This document shows positions 24,749 to 33,398 of a stretch of 64,000 nucleotides of DNA, piece by piece. Position numbers and translations under genes: made by a program. The first letter of the stretch is position 1; each line of letters starts with the position of its first letter. This DNA comes from Streptomyces dioscori (GTDB lineage Bacteria; Actinomycetota; Actinomycetes; Streptomycetales; Streptomycetaceae). The notes beneath the pieces were generated by a model, which saw only the letters and a program-made list of their open reading frames with translations, made no database searches and was not told the DNA's origin. The stretch lies in assembly GCF_003024195.1 (NCBI RefSeq), contig NZ_KZ679038.1, forward strand, positions 806,001 through 870,000. The letters run 5' to 3'.

Positions 24749-25873
24749 TCACGGTCGCGGTGTCAGGGCGCCCAGCACCCACGGCATGTGCTGCCGGTGG
24801 ACGACGATCAGCACCGGTACGCCCTCGTCCTCGCACTCCAGGACCCAGGCCTGGCCCCGAAGGTCCGTCGGAGAGGGGTCCGACCAGTACGGATGGCGGA
24901 CGCGCAGCGGGGTCAGGGTGCGCGGTACCGCCCGGCGGTGCGCCACGCCCGGGTGGCCCATGGTCGTCGCCAGGAGACCGGGGGCGGCCAGCAGGTGGGT
25001 GCCGTGCTCCGCGTAGGGGACCCCGCCCACGATCCGGCCCGGGAAGTGCTGCTCCTCCGTGGGCACAACGGGCGGCACGTCGATGCTGTCGTCACCGCGC
25101 CGGCGTCGGCGCAGGAGTACGGCGGTCACCGCGCACACGGCGACCGCGACCGCGGTCGCCTCTCCGACGAGGAGGAGCGCCGCCCCCATGTCGTCGGTGG
25201 CCCACGGGGCGAACGCGCCGACGAGTGCCAGGCAGACGGCTGCCAGGAAGGGCAGGCCGATGTCCCACGGGTGCGCCCTCTTCGCCACCCGTGAGTGCAG
25301 CGCCATCCAGAGCCAGCACCAGAGGAAGCCCGTGCCGTAGAGGCCGATGGCGAGACCCGCGGTGGCGACGGGCTTGTAGTCGTCGCGCGGGTCCGCGTGG
25401 GAGTACTTGCGCCCGGCTGCGAGGTCGACGTACCGGATCTGTCCTCGCCAGTACGTCACCTGGACGTCCGCTCCAGAGGTGGCGGCCGGACGCTCCGAGG
25501 GACTGCCTCCGAGCGTGGCACGCCCCTCGGTCCCGTCCGCCTCCACGACGTACAGCCGGTACGAGGGTGTCTTACGGCCCCGTACGTCCTCGGTGCGGTC
25601 GATGCGCGCGCCCACGGTCCGCAGACAGTCGTCGGACGCGCTGCCGCCGGAAGCACTGTCGTCCGACGCGCTGTCGTTCGAGGCGCAGCGGGACGCCGTC
25701 CTGAAGGCGTGCCCCTCGGCGATCGCCGCGGGCGTGCTGATCAGCAGCAGCCATGCCGCCGCCAGCGCGCACACGGTGGCGACGGCCGCGGCGCCGATCA
25801 GCTGTCCGCGATTCCTTGAACGCGGTACTACGGGCGGTACTTCAGCGGGTATCTCGGTCCTCACGGGAGTCAC
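24749..25873 (-). CDS. Membrane protein of unknown function, four to five helices
   Basis: The 374-residue protein has a first helix near residues 28-50 (AAAVATVCALAAAWLLLI). An extracytoplasmic loop of about 110 residues follows, with two cysteines flanking SND-SASDD repeats (CASND to SDDC), then three further helices and a cytoplasmic tail ending ECEDEGVPVLIVVHRQHMPWVLG. The start is one of two GTGs, at 25873 (chosen; GGGAG 9 bases upstream) or 25879. It is divergent from the peptide operon at 26096, so the 216-bp gap must hold two promoters. I recognise no family. Confidence 0.65.
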   Translation of the reverse strand: MTPVRTEIPAEVPPVVPRSRNRGQLIGAAAVATVCALAAAWLLLISTPAAIAEGHAFRTASRCASNDSASDDSASGGSASDDCLRTVGARIDRTEDVRGRKTPSYRLYVVEADGTEGRATLGGSPSERPAATSGADVQVTYWRGQIRYVDLAAGRKYSHADPRDDYKPVATAGLAIGLYGTGFLWCWLWMALHSRVAKRAHPWDIGLPFLAAVCLALVGAFAPWATDDMGAALLLVGEATAVAVAVCAVTAVLLRRRRRGDDSIDVPPVVPTEEQHFPGRIVGGVPYAEHGTHLLAAPGLLATTMGHPGVAHRRAVPRTLTPLRVRHPYWSDPSPTDLRGQAWVLECEDEGVPVLIVVHRQHMPWVLGALTPRP

Positions 25874-26095
25874 CAGCACATTCTCCCGTGGCCGGGGGTC
25901 GGCGGAACATGACTGAACTACGCCCTCTGACGTGCTGGTTGTTGCCGGAATGCGGCAGGTGGGGCGCGATGCGGGAGAAGTTGAAAGGGCGACCGGATCA
26001 GACAAATGCAACTTCTATGAATAACTCCTGCCATAACGGTCACCCGTACCTTCGAGAACCGAGAAGAACATGTCTCTCGCAAAGGGGATGGTGGT

Positions 26096-26284
26096 ATGTC
26101 TTCCACCGAGTTTCTGACCGACGAGCTCACCGAGGTCCAGGGCGTGGACGTCGAAGCGGCTCTCGACCCGGTCGAGGCCGACGGCTCGTACCGTGACAGC
26201 CGCGAGTGCGCGGCGCTCGCCCTGACGTCCGGGTCGACATCGCTCCTGCTGTCGCCCCCGACTCCGCGGCCGAAGAAGGGCTGA
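26096..26284 (+). CDS. 62-residue peptide, candidate precursor or signal peptide
   Basis: This short frame has an acidic N-terminal half (TDELTEVQGVDVEAALDPVEAD). A single cysteine, C38, follows, then a Ser/Thr/Pro-rich C-terminal tail (TSGSTSLLLSPPTPRPKKG). GGGGATGG lies 5-12 bases upstream. It has no hydrophobic leader and no membrane helix. The acidic front and short Ser/Thr/Lys-rich end resemble RiPP precursors, but no lanthionine synthetase, YcaO or radical-SAM gene is nearby. It is followed after 12 bases by four tightly coupled genes. An unusually AT-rich leader (about 25995-26035) precedes it. The precursor role is inference. Confidence 0.7.
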   Translation: MSSTEFLTDELTEVQGVDVEAALDPVEADGSYRDSRECAALALTSGSTSLLLSPPTPRPKKG

Positions 26285-26296
26285 CGGGACAGACAC

Positions 26297-27061
26297 ATGG
26301 AACAGTCAGGCACTTCTACCCGCCTGGCGGACGCAGTGCAGGGCCTGACGTCAGAACTGGTCTCCGCTCTTCGGAGCGGGGGCCCGTTCGGGCTGGCCGG
26401 CAGCGTCCCAGGAGCCGGCGGACCGGAGGCGGCCGACAAACTGACCCTCGCCGCCGTACGGGTGGTGGGGGCCGATGCCGTCCTGCCGAACGTTCTGCGC
26501 CACACCCCTCCCGAACCGGACGACCTCGCCGTGTTCAGCGGGGCCGTGCACGCCTATCCGCCTCCCGCTGACGCCTCACCCACCTCCACGTGGAGCCACT
26601 GGGCCATGAACCGGACTCTTCTGCGACTGCGCGGGACGCCGGACGCGGCCCGCCCCGGCACACCGGGGCACAACGGCTCCTCGGGGCATTCCTTCGGGCA
26701 TTCCTCGGGGCATGACACGGAACCCCGGGCGGCCTGGCTCGACGGTGCCTCGTGGCAGTCACTGACCCATCAACTCGCCGTACTGGCCCCGCTCGCGGTG
26801 CCCGGCGGGGACTGCGCGGTGACACGCGTGGCCCGTGGCCGCCCCGCCGACGTGGCCCGGGGGTTCGTCCGGGCCGTCCGTCGCCGCGACTGGCTGCAGG
26901 CCGCGGGCGCGGGCCGCTGGCTGGCCCTCCTCGACGGCGTGCCGGACACGCTCGGACTGGAGAACGGCCTCGCGTTCGTGGCGCAGATGGGCTCCGCGGA
27001 TCCACGCGTGCTGCTGCAGGTCGAGGCGGCGCGGCTGATGCGGACCGGGGCGCCGGTGTGA
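26297..27061 (+). CDS. Unrecognised protein, second gene of the peptide operon
   Basis: The 254-residue protein is rich in A, G, L and P, without signal peptide or membrane helices. It begins with a helical segment (LADAVQGLTSELVSALRSGG). The middle has a Gly-His-Ser-rich stretch (SGHSFGHSSGH, about residues 129-140) from three 12-bp repeats, a possible metal-binding linker. The C-terminal half is helical and basic (ARGFVRAVRRRDWLQAAGAGRWLALL). It starts 12 bases after the peptide gene, and its stop overlaps the next start by GTGA. No family recognised. Encoded between a peptide and a paralogue pair, it could be an adaptor or modifier (speculation). Confidence 0.7.
   Translation: MEQSGTSTRLADAVQGLTSELVSALRSGGPFGLAGSVPGAGGPEAADKLTLAAVRVVGADAVLPNVLRHTPPEPDDLAVFSGAVHAYPPPADASPTSTWSHWAMNRTLLRLRGTPDAARPGTPGHNGSSGHSFGHSSGHDTEPRAAWLDGASWQSLTHQLAVLAPLAVPGGDCAVTRVARGRPADVARGFVRAVRRRDWLQAAGAGRWLALLDGVPDTLGLENGLAFVAQMGSADPRVLLQVEAARLMRTGAPV
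26681..26716 (+). repeat. Three 12-bp units coding GHS-type repeats
   Basis: TCGGGGCATTCC, TTCGGGCATTCC and TCGGGGCATGAC lie at 26681-26692, 26693-26704 and 26705-26716. They encode the histidine-rich stretch of the second peptide-operon protein. Confidence 0.8.
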
Positions 27062-28053
27062 CGGCGCGCGACGTCCGAGGGCTCGCCGAGGACGCGATGA
27101 CGTGGGTGTCCGCCCATCGCGGCGAGTTCGCACTGGGCGACGACGCACTCGCCGAGCACGCCGATGTGAACTTCACCTGGAAGCCGCTCGGCGAACTGGC
27201 CCAGGTGTGCGTCAGCATCCGCAGGCACACCGGGACCGACGACCAGCTGCACGAGGCCGCCCGCGACCTGCTGGCCTTCGCCTGGCGGCAGACCGGGCAG
27301 GGCGACCTCTTCCTCGAACTGCAGCGCCTCGAACCGTTCGCCACGTACCCGCTGGAGATCTACGCGGCCTTCGCGTCCGCCGGACTGCGCCACTCCGCCT
27401 ACGAGCGGGCCACCGCGACGGTCGCCCGCACCCGCGGCTGGCAGGTGACCGAGCAGGAACCCAACCGGCGCCTCAGCGTCCTCAACTCCGAGCGCCGCGG
27501 CGGCATCCCGCAGCACGCCGAGACGGACCGGGCGCTCGGGCGCACCTGGCTGGGCGGTCTGCCCGAACCCTGGACGTTCGAACGGGCCGCCGGGTACACG
27601 CTCACCCATGTGGTCTTCCACCTCACGGACTGGGGCCTGACCCCGCCGGGTATCCCGCCGCAGGTCGCCGACTACCTCCACCAGTGGCTGCCGCCGTGGC
27701 TGGACACCTGCCTGGAGGACGAGCAGTGGGATCTGAGCTGTGAACTGCTGGCCGTGGCCGGCAGTCTGCCGGGCCCACCGGACATCGACATGCTCCGGGA
27801 GGCCTGGGCGCGGCTCGCCCTCGCCCAGGACGCCTCCGGCGCGGTCCCGGAGGTGGGTTCGGGGCGAGAGGGCCTGCCGGTCGCGGACGACTTCGTCGGC
27901 TGCTACCACTCCACCCTGATGACGGCCTTCGCCGCCGTACTGACCACCGACCGCTTGAGCGCGCCGCCGGGGAAGGCGCGCGTCTTCGAGCACGCCGTCC
28001 ACGCGACCCGCGCGGCGCAGCCGGGACAGGGCGGGCAAGGAGTGTCGAGATGA
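27058..28053 (+). CDS. All-helical paralogue 1 of the peptide operon (DUF6895-like)
   Basis: This 331-residue protein starts with a GTG overlapping the previous stop. It aligns end to end with the next gene product. Shared features are a first helix (TWVSAHRGEF), KPLGELAQVC, then RLEPFATYPLEIYAAF, G-R-T-W-L-G near 161-166, T183-H184-V-V-F-H188-L-T-D191-W-G and a late Y283-H284-S-T. No nucleotide, SAM or PLP motif is visible. The repeated histidines and aspartate could bind metal or a small ligand. I think this is the family labelled DUF6895, but that is from memory. Function unknown. Confidence 0.8.
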   Translation: MTARDVRGLAEDAMTWVSAHRGEFALGDDALAEHADVNFTWKPLGELAQVCVSIRRHTGTDDQLHEAARDLLAFAWRQTGQGDLFLELQRLEPFATYPLEIYAAFASAGLRHSAYERATATVARTRGWQVTEQEPNRRLSVLNSERRGGIPQHAETDRALGRTWLGGLPEPWTFERAAGYTLTHVVFHLTDWGLTPPGIPPQVADYLHQWLPPWLDTCLEDEQWDLSCELLAVAGSLPGPPDIDMLREAWARLALAQDASGAVPEVGSGREGLPVADDFVGCYHSTLMTAFAAVLTTDRLSAPPGKARVFEHAVHATRAAQPGQGGQGVSR

Positions 28054-28970
28054 CCAGCACCCGCCTCATCCACACCGTCGGGACCGGCGCCCTGGAGTGG
28101 CTGCACGCCCACCGGGACGGATTCCGTCTGGAGCAGGACGTCGACCCGGAGGTGGGCTTCCTGGAACGCTTCAAACCGGTCGGCGAACTGGCCCTCATCT
28201 GCAAGGTGCTGTTCCGTGAGGGCGTGGCCGGCTCCCGACAGGCCCAGCTGGCCCGGCAGTTGCTCGACCACGCCTGGCGCGACACGCTGGACGGCGGCCG
28301 CATGCTGGTCCGCGGCCAGCGCATCGAGCCCCTCTCCCCCATCCCCTTCGAGGTCTATCTCCCGTTCAAGGAACTGGGTTACAGCCACCCCGAGGCCGAA
28401 GAGGCCTTCCGGCTCAACCAGCGGCTGGAGAGCTTCCACGCCTTCGAACTGCCGCCGACGCGCCGGCTCGGCCTCTCCGCGTTCCAGCGCCGTTTCGGGC
28501 TGCCGGCCAGGCCGCCGGAGTCCGAGGTGATCGGCAGGACCTGGCTCGGGCGCACCCCCGAACCCTGGACCGTCGAAGGGCACATCGCCTACGACATCAC
28601 GCACGCCGTCTTCCACCTCACCGACTGGGGCGAGAACCCCGACGGCATACCGGCTCCGCTCGCCGACTACCTCGCCACCTGGCTGCCGGTCTGGCTGGAC
28701 GACTGGCTCGACCTGGAACGCTGGGACCTGCTCGGCGAGCTGCTCGTCGTCGACGCCTGTCTGCCGCGCCCCACCCTCGACGAGCGGGCCTGGGAAGGCT
28801 TCGCCGCCGCCCAGGCGCCCGACGGGGCGATGCCCGCCGTGCGCACGATGCCCGAGGGCACTCCCGAGGAACTGTTCGACCTCGTCTACCACCCGACGCT
28901 CGTCGCCGCCTTCGCCTCCGTACTGGCCACGTCCCGCGCCCTGACACAGCTGGCGCACGCACCGGCATGA
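28050..28970 (+). CDS. All-helical paralogue 2 of the peptide operon (DUF6895-like)
   Basis: This 306-residue protein is a diverged duplicate of the preceding gene product. It shares LEWLHAHRDGF, KPVGELALIC, RIEPLSPIPFEVYLPF, GRTWLGRTPEPW, T184-H185-A-V-F-H189-L-T-D192-W-G and Y280-H281-P-T. AAGGAG lies before the ATG, which overlaps the stop of paralogue 1 (ATGA). Two unequal copies kept in one operon suggest a heterodimer, or two steps on the same substrate. No signal peptide or membrane helix. The next gene, a serine hydrolase, overlaps its stop by four bases. Confidence 0.85.
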   Translation: MTSTRLIHTVGTGALEWLHAHRDGFRLEQDVDPEVGFLERFKPVGELALICKVLFREGVAGSRQAQLARQLLDHAWRDTLDGGRMLVRGQRIEPLSPIPFEVYLPFKELGYSHPEAEEAFRLNQRLESFHAFELPPTRRLGLSAFQRRFGLPARPPESEVIGRTWLGRTPEPWTVEGHIAYDITHAVFHLTDWGENPDGIPAPLADYLATWLPVWLDDWLDLERWDLLGELLVVDACLPRPTLDERAWEGFAAAQAPDGAMPAVRTMPEGTPEELFDLVYHPTLVAAFASVLATSRALTQLAHAPA

Positions 28971-30073
28971 CCCGACGACCCGACCCCTGGCCGGGGGTTC
29001 CGCTCGGCCTGAGGGGTGAACTCCCGTACCGCACCGCGCAGCAGCGGCCCCCGGACGGCGGGACGGTACGGGACCTGCTCGACGACGCCGTCAGTGCCGT
29101 GGACGCGCCCGATGTCGTCTTCGCCCTCTCCCAGGACGGTCACCGCACGGTGCGCGGCGGTGGCACCGGGCCGCCCCCGCCCGTGCCCCGCGAGCAGTTG
29201 CGCTACGAGATCGGCTCGGCCTCCAAGACGTTCACCGGACTGCTGCTGGCCCGGCTGACGCAGTCGGGCACCCTGTCCGCCGGTGAGCCGGCCGCCGTGT
29301 GTCTGGACCCCGTCCGGAGCGCCGGCCGGGACCCCGTCACCCTCGCGCACCTGATCACCCACACCTCCGGACTTCCCGCCCTGCCCGCCGACTTCTTCCG
29401 CCGGGCCCTGCCGACCTGGCGCACCGACCCGTACGCCGCCTACCCGGACCGGCGCGTGATCGACGCCTTCCTGCGCCACCGGCAGCACCGGCGGCCCGGC
29501 ACCCGCTGGCGCTACTCCAACTTCGGTGTCGCCGTGCTCGGTCACGCCCTGGCCGCGGCCACCGCGACACCCTGGGACGACCTGCTCGGCGGCCAGGTGC
29601 TGCGGCCGCTCGGTCTGAGCGGCACCGCGCTGCGGCCCGGCGGCCCGGACACCGACGCCACGGGACACCGCAAGGACGGCACAACTCCCGTGCGCCCGTT
29701 GTCCGTCGGCGGTTTCCAGTCGGCGGGCGCCGTCCGGGCCACCCCGCCCGACCTGCTGACGTTCCTCGAAGCACACCTGGAACCGTCGGGCCTGAGCCCT
29801 GCCGCGGGCAGCCTGTCCGACGCCCTGCGTGCGGTACGCCGTCCGGTCCTGCGGCGCGGCCGGGGCCACCGGCATGTGCACACCGTCGCCTGGTTCCAGC
29901 ACCCCACCGGCCATGGCCCGATGTACTTCCACTGCGGGGCCACGCTCGGCCAACAGGCCTTCCTGGGCTTCAGACCCGATACGGGAACGGCGCTGGCGGC
30001 CGTGTGCACCCGCCGCTTCCGGGCCCGCGACACCTTCGTGACGACGGCGTACGCGCTGCTGGCGGGGATGTGA
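28967..30073 (+). CDS. Serine hydrolase of the beta-lactamase / DD-peptidase fold
   Basis: In this 368-residue protein the active-site motif is S84-A-S-K87 (EIGSASKTFTG), the second motif is Y183-S-N185 (RYSNFG), and the third-strand motif is H322-C-G324 (MYFHCGATLG). That set fits class C-like esterases, peptidases and amidases of the AmpC/Pab87 clan better than a true lactamase. There is no signal peptide, so it should be cytosolic, which is unusual for cell-wall enzymes and fits intracellular processing. It is the last gene of the peptide operon (ATGA overlap upstream, strong terminator downstream). Peptide cleavage or ester hydrolysis is inference. Confidence 0.88.
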   Translation: MTRRPDPWPGVPLGLRGELPYRTAQQRPPDGGTVRDLLDDAVSAVDAPDVVFALSQDGHRTVRGGGTGPPPPVPREQLRYEIGSASKTFTGLLLARLTQSGTLSAGEPAAVCLDPVRSAGRDPVTLAHLITHTSGLPALPADFFRRALPTWRTDPYAAYPDRRVIDAFLRHRQHRRPGTRWRYSNFGVAVLGHALAAATATPWDDLLGGQVLRPLGLSGTALRPGGPDTDATGHRKDGTTPVRPLSVGGFQSAGAVRATPPDLLTFLEAHLEPSGLSPAAGSLSDALRAVRRPVLRRGRGHRHVHTVAWFQHPTGHGPMYFHCGATLGQQAFLGFRPDTGTALAAVCTRRFRARDTFVTTAYALLAGM

Positions 30074-30105
30074 GACACGGCCGGAGTCACCCGGCACATG
30101 ACGAA

Positions 30106-30143
30106 GGCGCGAGGGCCGTGTCCGGAGACAGGCACCTCGCGCC
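30106..30143. terminator. Strong bidirectional terminator
   Basis: GGCGCGAGG (30106-30114) pairs with CCTCGCGCC (30135-30143). The loop folds further (GCC and TGTC with GACA and GGC around CGGA), giving about 16 bp of stem. It lies between the convergent serine hydrolase and protease genes. Confidence 0.8.
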
Positions 30144-30168
30144 GTCGCGGCCCGCGGCCGAGTGACCG

Positions 30169-31536
30169 TCAGAGGCGCTGCCACAGGGCCGGCGTGAGGC
30201 GGGGCTGCCACACTCCCTGTGCCTGGTGCGTCTGCAGACACTGGTACGAGACACCGTCGTAGGTCACCCGGGTCCCGGTCTCGTACACCCGGCCCGTGGT
30301 CCAGCCGACGGTCTGGCCGTCCGCCGGGGCGGGCGTGCCGCTCTGGCCCGTGGCGGTCTTGAGCGTCAGTCCGTACGTGGTGAGCAGCGGGTTGACGGGC
30401 TGGTGGAAGGTGATGCCGCCGGCCTTGCAGTCGCCGCTGCCGCCGGAGGTGACGCCCTGGGCCTGCGTGCCGGACATGTAGGAGCCACCGGAGTCACCCG
30501 GTTCCGCGCACACGGTCGTACGGGTCACTCCGTTGATGTCGCCCTCGGCGTAGCTCACGGTGGTGTCGTGCTGCTCGATCGTGCCGCAGTGCCAGCCGGT
30601 GGTGGAGCCGGAGCGGCAGATCGCCGCGCCGACCAGCGCCTCGACGGAGCCGGCGACCTGCACGTTCGTGTCGCCCTCGCCCTTGACGGTGGGCGTGGCG
30701 GTCCACTCGCTGTTGACGCTCACCCAGGACATGTCCTGGCCGGGGAAGACCGAGGCCTCGAAGGTGCCCTGGGCGACCTTGTTGAAGCCGGTGGTCTTGG
30801 CGCCCGCCTTCCCGCAGTGCCCGGCACTGGCGAACCCCTGCTGCTCCCCCTTGGTCACGGAGAAGCCCACCGAGCAGCGGGCCTTCTCGTCGATGTAGTA
30901 GGCGTCACCGCCCCGGACGTCGTGCAGGGCGCGCGGCCGGTCCGCCGAGACCTTGACGTCCACGAGCCGCCGGTCGATCCCGGCGGCCGCGACGAGCTTG
31001 TCGGCGGCGGTACGACTCGTCGCCTGCACCGTCACGCGGTTGGTCCGTACGTCGACGTACCGGACCGGCGTGTCGAGGGACGTGCCGGCCGCGGCGGCGT
31101 CCAGCTTCGACTTGACGGTGTTCAGGTCCTTCAGCGCGTTCTTGACGACCTTGGCCTGCGCCCCGTCGGCCTTGATGGCGGCGACACCGGCGGCGTCGGT
31201 GGTGGCGACGGTCAGACCGGCGGAGGTCGTGCCGTGCACCCAGGCGCCCGCGAAGTGCTTGCCCAGTACGTTCTGGAGCCGGCCGGCGCGGGTGCCCGCC
31301 TCGGCCTCGTTCACCAGGCGCGCCTTGGCCTGCGGGCCCGTCAGCCGCAGGTCGCGCTGCATCGCGCGCAGGACGACGGCCGAGGGCCGGTCGGCGCCGA
31401 GCGTCTGCGCGGAGGACGGCGCCGGCGCGGGGGGCTCGGCGGCCGCGGCCGCGGCCGCGGGCAGCGCGGTGAGCGCGAGTGCGCCGAGCACGGTCAGGGC
31501 GGTCCGGGCGGCTCCGCCGGCGTGTCTGGGGACCAT
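30169..31536 (-). CDS. Secreted S1-family serine protease, streptogrisin C-like, with chitin-binding domain
   Basis: The 455-residue preproprotein has a Sec signal peptide (alanine-rich, about residues 10-33), an alpha-lytic-protease-type prodomain (to about residue 210) and a chymotrypsin-like mature domain. Its catalytic residues are H240 (FASAGHCGK), an aspartate in FPGQDMSWV and the serine in CAEPGDSGGS, with paired cysteines. A linker then leads to a C-terminal CBM5/12-like module with WTTGRVYETGTRVTYDG and W-x-P motifs, ending ALWQRL. Such enzymes degrade extracellular protein and attach to chitin. GAGGAG lies 8 bases before the ATG. Confidence 0.93.
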   Translation of the reverse strand: MVPRHAGGAARTALTVLGALALTALPAAAAAAAEPPAPAPSSAQTLGADRPSAVVLRAMQRDLRLTGPQAKARLVNEAEAGTRAGRLQNVLGKHFAGAWVHGTTSAGLTVATTDAAGVAAIKADGAQAKVVKNALKDLNTVKSKLDAAAAGTSLDTPVRYVDVRTNRVTVQATSRTAADKLVAAAGIDRRLVDVKVSADRPRALHDVRGGDAYYIDEKARCSVGFSVTKGEQQGFASAGHCGKAGAKTTGFNKVAQGTFEASVFPGQDMSWVSVNSEWTATPTVKGEGDTNVQVAGSVEALVGAAICRSGSTTGWHCGTIEQHDTTVSYAEGDINGVTRTTVCAEPGDSGGSYMSGTQAQGVTSGGSGDCKAGGITFHQPVNPLLTTYGLTLKTATGQSGTPAPADGQTVGWTTGRVYETGTRVTYDGVSYQCLQTHQAQGVWQPRLTPALWQRL

Positions 31537-31663
31537 CGGGTGACTCCTCGTTCTCGGGGATCTAGACCTTGCCGACATGGGCTCAGAAAATGTCCGGTTT
31601 CTCGTAGTTCGGCGCTTCGGACGACACGAAGGACCCGCCCGGCGGAGTACCGGATGCCGGGGA

Positions 31664-31680
31664 GTACCCTCTCCGGGTAC
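31664..31680. terminator. Small hairpin downstream of phoD
   Basis: GTACCC and GGGTAC pair around a TCTCC loop, 54 bases beyond the PhoD stop. The stem is only 6 bp, so terminator function is uncertain. The rest of the 197-bp gap holds only the leader of the leftward protease gene. Confidence 0.35.
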
Positions 31681-31733
31681 TGATGTCCCGCGACCGTTCG
31701 AGGGAGGGGTGGCGGTGGGGCGGGCCGCGCTCG

Positions 31734-33398
31734 TCAGACGGGTTCGAGGCCCGGATCGCCCGCCTCGGTCACGAAGGACGCGGCGGTCGTGACCGGTGCG
31801 CCGGGCGTCGTCACGGCGGAGACGGTCCGGTAGTCGGCCCGGGCCTTCGCACGGTCCAGGGCGACCCGCACATAACCGCGCCGCCCGTTGTAGAACTTCA
31901 GGTGCGGGTTGGCCTTGAGATACGTGTCCCAGTTGCCGGGCCGGTCCGCGCCGTCCTTGCCGCTCGCGACCGAGGTGGCGACGATCTCCGTGCCCAGCGT
32001 CTTCGACGCCGGGTCGTCGAAGTCCTCCTTGATGTCGAAGGCGTACCCGACGTGCACGTCCCCCGTCATGACGAGCAGGTTGTCGACCCCGGCGGAGTCC
32101 GCGCCGTCGAGGACGCGCCGGCGCGAGGCACGGTAGCCGTCCCAGGCGTCCATCGACGTCCGCGCCTCGGCGCCGACGTCGAACCTGCGCTGCGAGAAGC
32201 ACACCTGTTGCGCCATGACGTTCCACAGGTTCCGCGAGGCACGCCAGCCGTCGAGCAGCCACTTCTCCTGCGCCGCGCCCGTGATGGAGCGTGCCGGGTC
32301 GTCCGTCTCGGGACCGGGGGCGTGCAGTGTGTCCCCGTACGCCTGGTCGGAGCGGTACTGGCGGGTGTCGAGGACGTCGAACTGGGCGAGGGTGCCCCAC
32401 TGGAGCCGGCGGTAGAGCTGTGAGTCCGGGCCGTTGGGCATCTGGGCGTTGCGCAGGGGCTGGTTCTCCCAGTGCGCCCGGTAGGCCGCCGCGCGCCGCA
32501 GCAGGAACTCCTGCGTCGGGTCGTTGTTCTCGCTGATCGCGCCCGCGTAGTTGTTCTCGGTCTCGTGGTCGTCCCAGGTGACGACGAAGGGATGCGCCGC
32601 GTGGGCCGCCCGCAGATCCGGATCACTCTTGTAGAGGGCGTAGCGCAGCCGGTAGTCGTCGAGGGTCTTGGTCTCCCGGTTGTAGAGGTCGGGCAGCCTG
32701 CGGTCCGTGTAGTCGCGCGCGCCGCCCACGGAGTTGACGGCGTACTCGTAGAGGTAGTCGCCGAGGTGGAGGACCAGGTCGACGTCGTCCTGGGCGAGAT
32801 GGCGGTGCACGGTGAAGTACCCGTCGTGGTACGCCTGGCAGGCCACGGCCGCGTAGGTGAGCTTCCCGACGGCGGCGGCGGTGGCGGGCGCCGTGCGGGT
32901 ACGGCCGGTGTCGCTGATCCAGGTCCCGGTCCTGAACCGGTAGTAGTAGACGCGGCCGGCGTCGAGGCCCTCGACCTCCACGTGCAGGCTGTGGTTGTAC
33001 TCCGGGAAGGCGACGGCGGTGCCCCTGCGGACGATCAGCGCGAAGAGTTCGTCGGTGGACACCTCCCACTCGACGGCCACGTACTGGCCGGGCAGACCGC
33101 CGCCGGGCTCGTACGGGGTGGGCGCGAGCCGGGTCCACAGCAGCACGGAGCTGGGAAGCGGGTCTCCGGAGGCGACGCCGAGCGTGAACGGATCGGTGGG
33201 GATCCTCGCCGCGTCCAGTTCCCCGGAGCCCGCCACGCCCCGGGCCGGCAGGTTGGTGCCGAAGGCGAGGGCGGCGGTCGCGGCGGTCACCGTGAGGAAC
33301 CGGCGGCGCCCGAAATGCCGTGCGGCGGCGCGCAGTTCGGGGTCGTGCCGTGACGAGGTGTCCTGCGTCAGCGCTCTGCGACGGCCTGCTGGGGCCAT
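31734..33398 (-). CDS. phoD: Tat-exported alkaline phosphatase, PhoD family
   Basis: The 554-residue secreted phosphodiesterase/phosphomonoesterase has a twin-arginine signal (GRRRFLTVTAATAALAFG) after a 30-residue leader. PhoD metal-site motifs follow: LHLGDYLYEYA, TWDDHETENNYAG and VMTGDVHVGYAFD, with the N-terminal fibronectin-like domain (LGVASGDPLPSSVLLWTR). It releases phosphate from organic phosphate under limitation and needs Ca and Fe. AGGAGG lies 6 bases before the ATG. PhoD genes are usually in the PhoP regulon, but I did not find a convincing PHO box of GTTCACC repeats in the 308-bp leader. Confidence 0.93.
   Translation of the reverse strand: MAPAGRRRALTQDTSSRHDPELRAAARHFGRRRFLTVTAATAALAFGTNLPARGVAGSGELDAARIPTDPFTLGVASGDPLPSSVLLWTRLAPTPYEPGGGLPGQYVAVEWEVSTDELFALIVRRGTAVAFPEYNHSLHVEVEGLDAGRVYYYRFRTGTWISDTGRTRTAPATAAAVGKLTYAAVACQAYHDGYFTVHRHLAQDDVDLVLHLGDYLYEYAVNSVGGARDYTDRRLPDLYNRETKTLDDYRLRYALYKSDPDLRAAHAAHPFVVTWDDHETENNYAGAISENNDPTQEFLLRRAAAYRAHWENQPLRNAQMPNGPDSQLYRRLQWGTLAQFDVLDTRQYRSDQAYGDTLHAPGPETDDPARSITGAAQEKWLLDGWRASRNLWNVMAQQVCFSQRRFDVGAEARTSMDAWDGYRASRRRVLDGADSAGVDNLLVMTGDVHVGYAFDIKEDFDDPASKTLGTEIVATSVASGKDGADRPGNWDTYLKANPHLKFYNGRRGYVRVALDRAKARADYRTVSAVTTPGAPVTTAASFVTEAGDPGLEPV

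Noticed and set aside
26096..26284. Lanthipeptide precursor
   Set aside because: Only one cysteine, and no lanthionine synthetase, YcaO or radical-SAM gene nearby; kept only as a generic candidate peptide.
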